From Neisseria sp. 83E34 (lineage in GTDB: Bacteria; Pseudomonadota; Gammaproteobacteria; Burkholderiales; Neisseriaceae): a stretch of DNA of 64,000 nt. Position numbers and translations under genes: made by a program. The stretch is from NCBI RefSeq assembly GCF_001308015.1, contig NZ_LGYH01000002.1, positions 229,280 through 293,279 on the forward strand, written 5' to 3'. Positions within the stretch are counted from its first letter, which is position 1. Every line of letters begins with the position of its first letter. The notes under the pieces were generated by a model, which was given only the letters and a program-made list of their open reading frames with translations, was not told where the DNA came from and did not search any database. This document shows positions 8,695-16,496 of this stretch, in pieces.

Positions 8695-9690
8695 ATGAAA
8701 TTAAAAAAATATTCTTATTTAAGCTTGGCAGTTGCGGCTGCATTGTCATTAAGCGCATGTAATCAAAATAAGGCGGAAGCAGGTGCTCCGTCTAAGCCTG
8801 AATGTATTGCACCGGCCAAACCGGGCGGCGGATTTGATTTAACCTGTAAATTGGCACAAAGCGGTTTGAAAGATACCGGCCAATTGGATAAACCGATGCG
8901 CGTAACGTATATGCCGGGCGGTGTGGGTGCCGTGGCTTATAACAAAATCGTTGCGAACGACCCGGCCAATAATGATGCGATCGTAGCGTTTTCTACCGGT
9001 TCGCTGCTGAATTTGGCGCAAGGTAAATTCGGCCAGTATTCGGAGAAAGATGTACGCTGGCTGGCTGCCGTCGGTACCGATTACGGTATGGTCGCCGTGA
9101 ATGCAGATTCTCCTTTGAAAAATTTGCAGGATTTGGTTGATGCTTTGAAAAAAGATCCTAAGTCGATCAGCTTCGGCGCGGGCGGTAGCGTAGGCGGCCA
9201 AGACTGGCTGCAAACGGCGATGGTGGCTAAAGCAGCCGGAATCAAGCCGAAAGACATGACTTATGTGGCGCTGGAAGGCGGCGGTGAAGCGGTTACTGCG
9301 GTTTTGGGAAATCATATCAGCGTGGTCAGCGCGGGTATCGCCGAAATGGGGCCGCACATCGAATCCGGAAAAGTACGCGTTTTGGCCGTGTTTGCCCCGA
9401 ACAGACTGGAAGGCCGTCTGAAAGATATTCCCACTGCAAAAGAACAGGGTTATGACGTGGAATGGCCGGTTATCCGCGGCTATTACATGGGGCCGAAGGT
9501 AAATGAGGAATCTTACCAGTGGTGGAAAACACACTTCGATACTATGCTGAAAGACCCGAAATTCTCAGAACTGCGCGCGCAACGTGATTTGTTGCCGTTT
9601 GAACTGACCGGTGAAGAATTGAAGCAATATGTGGAGAAGGCCACTGAAGAAATGCGTGTATTATCTAAAGAATTTGAGTTAACTAAGTGA
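8695..9690 (+). CDS. tctC: Tripartite tricarboxylate transporter substrate-binding lipoprotein
   Basis: Extracytoplasmic solute receptor of a TTT-family importer, which captures citrate-like carboxylates for the TctA/TctB permease. The 331-aa protein starts with a lipoprotein signal; the lipobox LSAC puts the lipidated Cys at residue 22. The TctC fold is evident from PAKPGGGFDLTCKLAQ, YMPGGVGAVAYN and FSTGSLLN near the N-terminus. An in-frame ATG at 8641 is rejected because GGAG lies correctly before 8695. The gene carries one AG-type DUS (9411-9422), foreign to the dominant dialect here. Substrate is not deducible; Neisseria lipoprotein receptors of this type are unusual in being membrane-anchored. 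Confidence 0.92.
   Translation: MKLKKYSYLSLAVAAALSLSACNQNKAEAGAPSKPECIAPAKPGGGFDLTCKLAQSGLKDTGQLDKPMRVTYMPGGVGAVAYNKIVANDPANNDAIVAFSTGSLLNLAQGKFGQYSEKDVRWLAAVGTDYGMVAVNADSPLKNLQDLVDALKKDPKSISFGAGGSVGGQDWLQTAMVAKAAGIKPKDMTYVALEGGGEAVTAVLGNHISVVSAGIAEMGPHIESGKVRVLAVFAPNRLEGRLKDIPTAKEQGYDVEWPVIRGYYMGPKVNEESYQWWKTHFDTMLKDPKFSELRAQRDLLPFELTGEELKQYVEKATEEMRVLSKEFELTK
9411..9422 (+). repeat. AG-DUS inside tctC
   Basis: AGGCCGTCTGAA, the uptake-sequence dialect of other Neisseria species, whereas nearly all DUS in the window read TGCCTGTCTGAA. It encodes part of GRLKD and hints at exchange with an AG-DUS species. Confidence 0.8.
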
Positions 9691-9691
9691 C

Positions 9692-9735
9692 AATAAAAAC
9701 CGGCAACCACGGTTGCCGGTTTTTATTATTTTTTT
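9692..9735 (+). terminator. Intrinsic terminator/attenuator between tctC and tctB
   Basis: A 17-bp stem (CCGGCAACC / GGTTGCCGG core with A/T extensions) is followed by a run of T, directly after the tctC stop. Since tctB and tctA follow on the same strand, partial read-through would give more binding protein than permease. Confidence 0.88.
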
Positions 9736-9791
9736 TAACGTTATCAGAGTAAACAATACTTATCAACGGCTTTTCAACGGAGTTAGAGCGT

Positions 9792-10229
9792 ATGATAATC
9801 GAACGCTTTTTTGCTGGAGCATTGTTATTGACGGTGCTCGGTCTTCTGTATTTGGCATGGGGTTATACGGCTCCGATTGCTTATGACCCTTTAGGACCGA
9901 GGCCTTATCCTGTACTGATTCTTTCCCTACTTGCTTTATGCTGCCTGTTTTTGATTATACGGCCGCGCGGCGAACATATTGATTTAGGTTACACGCCGGC
10001 TATTTTGAAAAAAGTCGGTTTGTGTATTGTATTTTTGGCTGCTTATGCGGTTCTGTTTGAAATTTTTGGCTTTCCCATCGCTACCGCCTTGATGGCTTTC
10101 GGTGTAGGAAAACTGTTCGGCGGCAAAACTCTTTATTGTGCTATTACCGGTGTTATACTGGGCGGACTTTTGTATCTACTGTTTAACTCATTGCTTGATG
10201 TGCCGCTGCCATTGGGCTTTTTCGGATAA
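9792..10229 (+). CDS. tctB: Tripartite tricarboxylate transporter small permease subunit
   Basis: TctB is the small membrane subunit (typically four helices) of the TTT importer. The 145-aa protein shows helices at about 6-24, 39-56, 73-96 and 107-133, and the family pattern of an N-terminal GxxYP segment (GPRPYPVLILSLLAL). The ATG is preceded by GGAG four to eight bases upstream. It lies between tctC and tctA in the standard order, 20 bases before tctA. Confidence 0.88.
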   Translation: MIIERFFAGALLLTVLGLLYLAWGYTAPIAYDPLGPRPYPVLILSLLALCCLFLIIRPRGEHIDLGYTPAILKKVGLCIVFLAAYAVLFEIFGFPIATALMAFGVGKLFGGKTLYCAITGVILGGLLYLLFNSLLDVPLPLGFFG

Positions 10230-10249
10230 GTGGCGGGGGTATATAAATA

Positions 10250-11743
10250 ATGGAAACTTTAGAATATTTAATGTCGGGTTTTCAGGTGGCCTTGATGCCG
10301 AAAAACCTGCTGCTGGCATTGATCGGTGCTTTTATCGGCACCATCGTCGGCATGTTGCCCGGATTGGGGCCGATTAACGGCGTAGCTTTGTTGCTGCCTT
10401 TTGCTTTTGCTTTGGGATTACCTGCGGATTCGGCTTTAATCTTGCTGGCTGCGGTTTATCTCGGCTGTGAGTATGGAGGCAGGATTTCTGCCATTTTGCT
10501 CAATGTGCCGGGAGATGCTGCGGCGATTATGTCCACGCTTGACGGTTATCCCTTAGCCAAGCAGGGCAAGGCGGGCATTGCCTTGTCTTTATCGGCGGCC
10601 AGTTCGTTTGTCGGCAGCCTGATTGCAACCATCGGTGTCGTTCTGTTTGCCCCTTTGCTGGCTCATTGGGCCATTGCATTCGGCCCTGCGGAATATTTTG
10701 TCTTGATGGTGTTTGCGATTACCTGCTTGAGCGGTTTGGTCAGCGACCAGCCTGTAAAAACCGGCGTGGCAGCACTGATCGGCTTAAGTCTGGCTATGGT
10801 GGGTGTGGATGCCGTAACCGGTGTGTACCGTTTTACTTTTGATTCGGTTAATTTGTCGGACGGAATTCAGTTTACCACCATCGTTATCGGCTTTTTCAGC
10901 ATCAGTGAAATTTTAATTATGCTGGAGCATACTGAAAAAGGCCAAAAAGCGTTGGAGCAGGGCAAGCGCACTTTGTTTAACCTGAAAGAATTTTTGTTCA
11001 GCTTGGGTGCGATTGTGCGAAGCGGTGTGGCCGGTTTCTTTATCGGTATTTTGCCGGGTGCCGGAGCAACCATTGCCAGCGCGATGTCGTACACCAACGA
11101 GAAAAAAATTGCCGGTAAAGAAGGCGATTTCGGCAATGGCGATTTGCGCGGCATTGCGGCTCCCGAAGCAGCCAACAATGCTTCTGCCTGCGGTTCGTTT
11201 ATTCCCATGCTGACTTTGGGCGTGCCCGGCTCAGGTACGACTGCGGTAATGATGGGCGCACTCACGCTTTACAATATTACGCCCGGCCCGCAATTATTCA
11301 GCGAGCAGCCTGATATTGTGTGGGGATTGATTGCCTCTCTGTTTATCGGTAATGTAATTTTGCTGGTACTCAATATTCCCTTGGTAGGCTTTTTTGCCAA
11401 GTTGCTGAATGTGCCGAACTATATTTTGATTCCGGCCATTGCGGCAGTAAGCTTTGTAGGCGTGTATGCGATTCACAGTACGACTTTCGACTTGATTTTG
11501 ATGGTGTGTTTGGGGATTTTCGGTTATATCTTGCGTAAATTGCATTTTCCGCTTTCGGCCTTGATTTTGGGTTATGTATTAGGCGAGCTGATGGAATCAA
11601 GCCTACGTCGTGCGTTGTCTATTTCGCAAGGCGATGTGGGTATTCTATTCAATGGTGTGATTGTGCAGGCGTTATGGGTGCTGTCTGCGTTTATGGTTCT
11701 ACTGCCGATATACCGTTGGCTGCGCCGCCGTAAAGCGGATTAA
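10250..11743 (+). CDS. tctA: Tripartite tricarboxylate transporter large permease subunit
   Basis: TctA is the large transport subunit, with about 12 membrane segments, driving carboxylate uptake with an ion gradient. The 497-aa protein has family length. It contains the two repeated TctA signature regions: GMLPGLGPINGVALLLPFAF with YLGCEYGGRISAILLNVPGDAAA near the N-terminus, and GILPGAGATIASAMSY with EAANNASACGSFIPMLTLGVPGSGTTAVMMGAL in the middle. The duplicated Gly/Pro loops are thought to form the substrate path. It completes the tctCBA operon; a hairpin 20 bases downstream ends it. Confidence 0.94.
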   Translation: METLEYLMSGFQVALMPKNLLLALIGAFIGTIVGMLPGLGPINGVALLLPFAFALGLPADSALILLAAVYLGCEYGGRISAILLNVPGDAAAIMSTLDGYPLAKQGKAGIALSLSAASSFVGSLIATIGVVLFAPLLAHWAIAFGPAEYFVLMVFAITCLSGLVSDQPVKTGVAALIGLSLAMVGVDAVTGVYRFTFDSVNLSDGIQFTTIVIGFFSISEILIMLEHTEKGQKALEQGKRTLFNLKEFLFSLGAIVRSGVAGFFIGILPGAGATIASAMSYTNEKKIAGKEGDFGNGDLRGIAAPEAANNASACGSFIPMLTLGVPGSGTTAVMMGALTLYNITPGPQLFSEQPDIVWGLIASLFIGNVILLVLNIPLVGFFAKLLNVPNYILIPAIAAVSFVGVYAIHSTTFDLILMVCLGIFGYILRKLHFPLSALILGYVLGELMESSLRRALSISQGDVGILFNGVIVQALWVLSAFMVLLPIYRWLRRRKAD

Positions 11744-11764
11744 TACTGTTAGCAATATGATTGC

Positions 11765-11813
11765 AAACTGCATATGGTTTCATTAAGAATATGTACCGTA
11801 TGCAGTTTTTTGT
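11765..11813 (+). terminator. Intrinsic terminator behind tctA
   Basis: AAACTGCATATGG pairs with CCGTATGCAGTTT (one G-T pair) and is followed by TTTTT. No DUS is involved, unlike most terminators here. Confidence 0.82.
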
Positions 11814-11867
11814 TATATATTGTCGGGAAGTTGCAGTATGGTTCTAAAGTATAGGTAAATTGCGCAA

Positions 11868-12914
11868 ATGAATACAACATTTACCAAATATCCTATCGGT
11901 TTGGCAGGGGCTTTCGTCGGCGCATTAGTGGCTAACACAGTAGGTCTTCCGATTCCGTGGCTGCTTGGTTCTTTGCTGGCAACCGCCGTATTGAGCCTGA
12001 ACGGCCTACCTGTAAATGCGCCGGGATTGTGCCGCAAAGCGGGCTTAACCATTATCGGGGTTTCTTTAGGTCTATATTTCACTCCTGATATGGCTGTTCT
12101 GTTGCTCGAATATTGGTTCTGGTTGCTTTTGGGCATGGTGTTTTCCATTACCTTGGGCGTAATCGGGAGCTTGCTGCTTTACCGTTTTGCCGGTGTGGAT
12201 TTTGTAACCGCTTGGTTTGCTTCTGCTATGGGAGGAGCCAGTGAAATGGCACATATGGCCGATCAGAAAGGCGCACAAGTCGACAAGGTAGTATCGGCGC
12301 ATTCTTTACGCGTGTTGATGATCGTAACCATTGTGCCGTTTTTTTACCAGTATATGGGCTATCAAAATATAGACAACAGCGTATTGCAGCAAAACACACA
12401 GATACATTGGGGCGGCTTATTGCTGTTGTTTGGTTTGGCTTATGCGTTTGCCCGTTTTTTTGAATGGCGCAGTTGGTCGAATCCATGGACATTCGGTCCT
12501 CTTTTAATAGCGATTTTGCTAACAATTTCTGACATTCATTTATCTGCTATGCCGCCAGTGATTTCCAAAATCGGCCAACTACTTATCGGCTGGGCTTTGG
12601 GTAACAAATTTTCACAGGGTTTTTTTAAAAGCGCACCACGCTTATTAAGTGTTGTAGCCGTCAGCGTAACCATGTCGTTGGCACTCACCGCTCTAGCGAC
12701 TTATATTGTGGCAAGTATCAGTGGAATTCCATTGCCTACATTAGGTTTAGGATTATCGCCGGGAGGGGTTGCAGAAATGACGATTACTGCAAAAGTATTG
12801 CAACTTGGCGTACCTATTGTGACGGCATTTCACGTTTCCCGTATGGTGGCGGTAATTGGGACCGCTGGAATTTTATGCCGATTTATGGAAGGTTGGCTTA
12901 AGCGACATATGTAA
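11868..12914 (+). CDS. AbrB family membrane protein (putative transporter)
   Basis: A 348-aa polytopic protein of the AbrB/ammonia monooxygenase-like family (PF05145), which often sits next to tricarboxylate transporters. It has two similar halves, each with a Pro/Gly-rich turn: GLPIPWLLGSLLATA near residue 28 and a corresponding GIPLPTLGLGLSPGGVAEMTITAK near 285. GGASEMAHMADQKGAQVDKV in the first half and the second-half SPGGVAEM are the family motif pair. At least nine membrane helices are seen. It starts 55 bases after the tctA terminator, so it has its own promoter or relies on read-through. The biochemical role is not established. Confidence 0.85.
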   Translation: MNTTFTKYPIGLAGAFVGALVANTVGLPIPWLLGSLLATAVLSLNGLPVNAPGLCRKAGLTIIGVSLGLYFTPDMAVLLLEYWFWLLLGMVFSITLGVIGSLLLYRFAGVDFVTAWFASAMGGASEMAHMADQKGAQVDKVVSAHSLRVLMIVTIVPFFYQYMGYQNIDNSVLQQNTQIHWGGLLLLFGLAYAFARFFEWRSWSNPWTFGPLLIAILLTISDIHLSAMPPVISKIGQLLIGWALGNKFSQGFFKSAPRLLSVVAVSVTMSLALTALATYIVASISGIPLPTLGLGLSPGGVAEMTITAKVLQLGVPIVTAFHVSRMVAVIGTAGILCRFMEGWLKRHM

Positions 12915-12929
12915 TCCAAATAAATAATG

Positions 12930-12963
12930 AATGCTTGTTTGAAAGACCTTTCAGACAGGCATT
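12930..12963 (+). terminator. Inverted DUS pair, one arm degenerate
   Basis: ATGCTTGTTTGAAA pairs imperfectly with TTTCAGACAGGCAT 15 bases after the AbrB-family stop codon; a terminator whose left arm has drifted by two transitions. Confidence 0.65.
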
Positions 12964-12984
12964 TGCTTTGGTGTGATATTGAAG

Positions 12985-13208
12985 GCTAATCTATTTCATC
13001 TCATTTTGTGATCATGCTTTGGAGTGTTAATGGGAAAATATTCAGAAAATCATTGATGTGTCGGCTTGGATGGTTGATTTGCCAGCGTATACGGCCAAGT
13101 CGCTAAATGATATGGTTAGCCTGGGTAGAAACTTTCAAGCGCAGATTCTATTACAGAGGTGGTGGGTAAAGCATTGTTTAGGCGCGTAGCGCTGGCGGTG
13201 GATAATTT
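12985..13208 (+). pseudogene. Gene remnant left of the IS element
   Basis: An open stretch reads KIIDVSAWMVDLPAYTAK then MVSLGRNFQAQILLQ. It then meets a stop; after a small frame change reading continues as VVGKALFRRVALAVDNLGA into the IS end. The amphipathic, protein-like composition across two frames suggests a gene broken by a small indel and by the insertion. I do not recognise the family. Confidence 0.4.
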
Positions 13209-13927
13209 AGGGGCTTTGGAAGCAATATTCATTTTAAGGATTCTCGTACAACATTCTAAACAGCTCTTTGTACAAATCATCATGCTTATGGTTGAAGCGG
13301 AAGTTGTTTCTTTTATGGAATTCGGTTTCTTTTAAATGTAAGTAAAATGTATGCTTTGGCACATCGTTAAAGTGTACCAAACGATGCTTGGCATAGCTCC
13401 AAAAGGATTCGATACCGTTGATATGCTGCGTACAGCGGACAAACTCATTGTCACTGTGATGCACTCTGAAATGCTTCGCAAAGCCCATGTCAACCAATCC
13501 TTGATAGCCGCGCCAACCCTCGGTATTGATGACGCTATCTACCGGGATATGGCCTCTGATGACCTTTTGCAGCGTGACTTTAGAGGCATCGGGGACGATT
13601 TCGGTATACACTTTGTCACCGCGTTTCAGAATACCAAAAACGATGGTTTTACCGCCCGCACCGCGACCGCGTTTGCCACGAACACGCTTGGCACCGAAAT
13701 AGGATTCGTCCAATTCCATGATACCGCACAAAGGTGTCTGTCGCTCGCATTCTTCAGCCAAACGCCGGTGCAACTTCAGGTACAGACTGTTGATGCTTCT
13801 GACACTGATTCCTGTCAGTTTGGCGGAATTTGGGTTCGGTAATTTTGCTGAACTTTTGATACTTGTTTTTTTAATTCCATTTCAGAAGCTTATCACTGTA
13901 TTTGGTGATTTTGCTTCCTAAGCCCCT
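13209..13927. mobile_element. IS1595-family insertion sequence (719 bp), degenerate
   Basis: The element is bounded by 20-base terminal inverted repeats that match at 18 positions: AGGGGCTTTGGAAGCA at 13209 and AGGGGCTTAGGAAGCA read inward from 13927. It contains one transposase of the IS1595/IS1016 type with a damaged N-terminus. I see no direct repeat of the target immediately outside the ends, so the copy is old or was rearranged after insertion. The nearest tRNA (Arg) is 450 bases away. Confidence 0.85.
13234..13773 (-). pseudogene. IS1595-family transposase, N-terminus disrupted
   Basis: The 179-codon frame covers the DDE-type domain: MELDESYFGAKRVRGKRGRGAGG with the first Asp, a GWRGY segment for the second acidic residue, and HINGIESFWSYAKHRL with the third. 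Here the second position reads INTEGWRGY where family members normally have TDGWRGY, so a catalytic Asp appears replaced by Glu. The frame only opens from a TTG; upstream, plausible N-terminal coding (KITKYSDKLLKWN, then SAKLTGISVRSINSLYLKL in another frame) is split by frameshifts and a stop. The transposase is therefore probably inactive. Confidence 0.85.
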
Positions 13928-14304
13928 GTATTCATGGATTCAGTTGAAGCCGGTGTGCCTTGATGGTAAAACAGTTGCCACTGTTTATTATCAAGAATCC
14001 AAATAGATGAACGCCAAGTGTAGAAGCGGGTATTTTGAGAATCAGTGGAAACAGAAAGGTATGTAAGCAGGGCTTGTTGCGGGCCGAGGCTGTGTATGCG
14101 GTGGTAAAACGAATGGGTGGGCGATGCTTCAGTGCAGCTTGTCAGATAATTGATAACCGTTTCTCTTGTGTAAGGGTTGCCTGAACGGCCGATCTCGTGA
14201 AACCGAGGATGCAGTAATACTTGCAGGCGTTCGGCGGAGCACAAAATCCCGTTGTGGTGAAGCTCGGATTCTAATGCGATAAGGTGGGCTAACAAATCTT
14301 TCAA
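13918..14304 (-). CDS. NTF2-like (DUF4440) protein with 3' end inside the IS
   Basis: A 128-aa protein of the small NTF2-like/DUF4440 group: LLAHLIALESELH, LLHPRFHEIGRSGNPYTRETVINYL, then TRFYTWRSSIWILDNKQWQLFYHQGTP. These proteins form cone-shaped folds that bind small ligands or have enzyme activity; the role here is unknown. Normal members end near HQGTP; this one reads on through a short tail, and its last residues and TAG stop (13918-13920) come from the right inverted repeat of the IS. The core fold is intact, so it may still function. The start at 14304 has AAGGAT upstream. Confidence 0.78.
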   Translation of the reverse strand: MKDLLAHLIALESELHHNGILCSAERLQVLLHPRFHEIGRSGNPYTRETVINYLTSCTEASPTHSFYHRIHSLGPQQALLTYLSVSTDSQNTRFYTWRSSIWILDNKQWQLFYHQGTPASTESMNTGA

Positions 14305-14322
14305 AGCATAATCCTTTTTGAT

Positions 14323-14367
14323 AAGTTTAAAGGCTGTCTGAACATGATTCAGACAGCCTTTAAACTT
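14323..14367 (-). terminator. Inverted pair of a variant DUS (AGGCTGTCTGAA)
   Basis: Perfect 20-base arms around a 5-base loop, containing AGGCTGTCTGAA twice instead of TGCCTGTCTGAA. It lies 10 bases beyond the tRNA-Arg 3' end (minus strand), so it most likely terminates the tRNA/ispB side. The AG-type core is unusual in this genome. Confidence 0.8.
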
Positions 14368-14377
14368 GAAAATTCGG

Positions 14378-14452
14378 TGGCCTCGCCGACAGGAATCGAA
14401 CCTGTATTTTACGCTTAGGAGGCATACGTTCTATCCGTTGAACTACGGCGAG
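14378..14452 (-). tRNA. tRNA-Arg (anticodon CCT)
   Basis: Cloverleaf with acceptor CTCGCCG/CGGCGAG, T-arm ACAGG-TTCGATT-CCTGT, anticodon loop CTCCTAA and encoded CCA. It decodes AGG codons. tRNA-Arg(CCT) is a common integration site in other bacteria, and the adjacent IS and gene fragments fit a variable spot. Confidence 0.95.
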
Positions 14453-14463
14453 GCTGTACAAGT

Positions 14464-15438
14464 TTAAGAAATGCGGGCCAATGATTGTTCGGCCAAAGAG
14501 CGCATGGCTTGGGTAACTTCATTATCGGGCAGTTTATCCAAAGAAGCCAGCGCCTGTTGCACTGCAATACGCGCCTGCTCGGTGGAATAGGCCAGCGCAT
14601 CAGAATTGACAACGTGATGGTGGATTTTTTCGAAATAGCTGCGGTCCGCATTCTGCAATGCGGTACGCACGTCTTCAGCTGCTTCAGCGCTGCCTTGGCG
14701 CATCAGGTAAATCAAAGGCAATGTTGGCTTGCCTTCGGCCAGATCGTCGCCCACGTTTTTACCGATTTCCACTGTGTCGCCAGAATAATCGAGAATATCG
14801 TCAATCATTTGGAAAGCTGTACCGACATACATACCGTAGTCTTTCAGCGCCTGCTCGTGTTCGGGTGATGCGCCTGCCAGAATCGCGCCAACTTGCGCCG
14901 CCGCTTCAAACAGTTTGGCTGTTTTATATTGGATAACTTGTACATATTCCGCTTCAGTGATGTCGGTATTGCCGATGTTCATCAACTGCATCACTTCGCC
15001 TTCGGCGATAATGTTGGTAGCATCCGCCATCACTTCCAGAATTTTCATGCTGCCGGAGCCAACCATCAGTTGGAACGCACGTGTATAGAGAAAATCGCCC
15101 ACCAGCACGGCAGCAGCATTGCCAAACAGATTATTGGCCGTTTTGCGGCCGCGGCGCAGCTCACTTTCGTCTACCACATCATCGTGAAGCAAGGTAGAGG
15201 TATGGATGAATTCCACCATTGCGGCAAGCGAGTAGAGTTTGTCATCATCATAGCCCAGCGATTTTCCTGCCAGAATCGTGATAATCGGACGCAAGCGCTT
15301 GCCGCCGGCACTGATAATGTAAGTACCGATTTGCGAAATCAGCGCCACTTCCGATTGCACGGCGCGGTTTATCACGACATTGACGCGACCTAAATCAGCT
15401 TCAAGATTTTTTTGAAAATAAGGCAGGTTTTCGAGCAT
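14464..15438 (-). CDS. ispB: Octaprenyl diphosphate synthase
   Basis: A long-chain trans-prenyltransferase that makes the C40 side chain of ubiquinone from FPP and IPP. The 324-aa protein has both aspartate-rich motifs: LLHDDVVDES near residue 83 and QMIDDILDYSGD near 210, plus GGKRLRP in the N-terminal part. An ATG at 15486 would add 16 residues of non-family sequence; MLENLPYFQKNLEADLGRVN at 15438 is the normal neisserial start. It is divergent from rplU, and with ubiG gives the window two quinone-pathway genes. Confidence 0.95.
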   Translation of the reverse strand: MLENLPYFQKNLEADLGRVNVVINRAVQSEVALISQIGTYIISAGGKRLRPIITILAGKSLGYDDDKLYSLAAMVEFIHTSTLLHDDVVDESELRRGRKTANNLFGNAAAVLVGDFLYTRAFQLMVGSGSMKILEVMADATNIIAEGEVMQLMNIGNTDITEAEYVQVIQYKTAKLFEAAAQVGAILAGASPEHEQALKDYGMYVGTAFQMIDDILDYSGDTVEIGKNVGDDLAEGKPTLPLIYLMRQGSAEAAEDVRTALQNADRSYFEKIHHHVVNSDALAYSTEQARIAVQQALASLDKLPDNEVTQAMRSLAEQSLARIS

Positions 15439-15568
15439 GATGAACTTTCGGTTCAGGCAGTTTGCCCTTGCGGGCCGGATCAGCAATAAAAAATACAGCG
15501 CGCAATTATATCAGTAACCATCTTGAAATGCAGCAATCGAAAAAGCCGGGTTGTTTTTAGATAAGTCT

Positions 15569-15597
15569 TTGACAAAAACCAATAAACATAATAAAAT
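15569..15597 (+). promoter_or_regulatory. Sigma-70 promoter of rplU-rpmA
   Basis: TTGACA (15569-15574), 17-base spacer, TAAAAT (15592-15597), 57 bases before the rplU start. A near-consensus strong promoter, as expected for ribosomal proteins. Confidence 0.85.
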
Positions 15598-15653
15598 CGC
15601 CGATTCTGTGTGTAAACGCAGTATTTGTTAACCAAATTCTCATGGAGTTGAGT

Positions 15654-15962
15654 ATGTACGCGGTCGTAAAAACCGGCGGTAAACAATACAAAGTTGCCGT
15701 TGGCGAAAAATTGAAAGTAGAACAGATACCTGCCGAACTCGACAGCCAAATCGAACTGACTGAAGTTTTGATGATTGCTGACGGCGAGTCTGTAAAAGTA
15801 GGCGCACCTTTTATCGAAGGTGCGAAAGTAACGGCTAAAGTGGTAGCCCATGGCCGTGGCGAGAAAATCCGCATTTTCAAAATGCGCCGCCGCAAACACT
15901 ATCAAAAACGCCAAGGCCATCGCCAAAATTTCACCCAAATCGAAATCGTGGCAATCGCTTAA
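15654..15962 (+). CDS. rplU: 50S ribosomal protein L21
   Basis: L21 binds 23S rRNA in the large subunit. The 102-aa protein has the complete family sequence, beginning [14 protein letters not shown] and ending with the C-terminal KRQGHRQ segment. An ATG four codons earlier (15642) is open, but GGAG sits at the right distance for 15654, which gives the universal start. It forms an operon with rpmA, 29 bases downstream. Confidence 0.98.
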   Translation: MYAVVKTGGKQYKVAVGEKLKVEQIPAELDSQIELTEVLMIADGESVKVGAPFIEGAKVTAKVVAHGRGEKIRIFKMRRRKHYQKRQGHRQNFTQIEIVAIA

Positions 15963-15991
15963 TTTTTTAACATTTTTAGGAGTAAACACAA

Positions 15992-16264
15992 ATGGCAACT
16001 AAAAAAGCTGGCGGTAGCTCTAAAAACGGTCGCGATTCAGAAGCCAAACGCCTAGGCGTGAAAGCCTTTGGTGAAGAACTGATTCCTGCGGGTTCTATTA
16101 TTGTCCGCCAACGCGGCACCAAGTTCCATGCCGGTGAAAACGTGGGCATGGGCAAAGACCACACTCTGTTTGCTAAAGTAGATGGTTATGTGGAATTCGC
16201 CGTAAAAGGCCGCTTGAACCGTAAAACTGTAAGCGTTCGCCCTTATACCGGCGCGGACGAGTAA
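15992..16264 (+). CDS. rpmA: 50S ribosomal protein L27
   Basis: L27 reaches the peptidyl-transferase centre with its N-terminal tail. The 90-aa protein begins [16 protein letters not shown], so no N-terminal cleavage extension as in Firmicutes is present. The conserved [27 protein letters not shown] follows. TAGGAG precedes the ATG. It ends at a clear terminator 20 bases downstream; obgE does not follow as it does in many bacteria. Confidence 0.98.
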   Translation: MATKKAGGSSKNGRDSEAKRLGVKAFGEELIPAGSIIVRQRGTKFHAGENVGMGKDHTLFAKVDGYVEFAVKGRLNRKTVSVRPYTGADE

Positions 16265-16283
16265 TTTCAGAATTATTTCTGCG

Positions 16284-16315
16284 ACAAACCCTGCTTAGAT
16301 ATTAAGCAGGGTTTT
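16284..16315 (+). terminator. Intrinsic terminator of rplU-rpmA
   Basis: AAACCCTGCTTA pairs with TAAGCAGGGTTT around a short loop, followed by TTCTG-T-rich sequence. Confidence 0.88.
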
Positions 16316-16456
16316 CTGTATTTTTATAGGAACGTTGAATGTTATAGCTGTGAAACTCAAATTTTCATACAAAGCGGCGAGCCATGCAGCAATTTAAGTT
16401 TATTTGCTATAGACGACTTATACATCTAAATGTGCTGTTAAACTGACAGAATCGAT

Positions 16457-16493
16457 AATGCCTGTCTGAAAACATAGGTTTCAGACAGGCATT
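16457..16493 (-). terminator. Inverted DUS pair behind yhhQ
   Basis: AATGCCTGTCTGAAA and its complement around a short loop, 4 bases beyond the yhhQ stop codon on the minus strand. Confidence 0.75.
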
Positions 16494-16496
16494 GTC

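Noticed and set aside
13210..13926. Target-site duplication around the IS
   Set aside because: Flanks GGATAATTT on the left and GTATTCATG on the right do not match.
15480..15998. 172-codon minus-strand frame over rplU
   Set aside because: Antisense shadow of the ribosomal protein gene; composition and lack of start signal argue against it.
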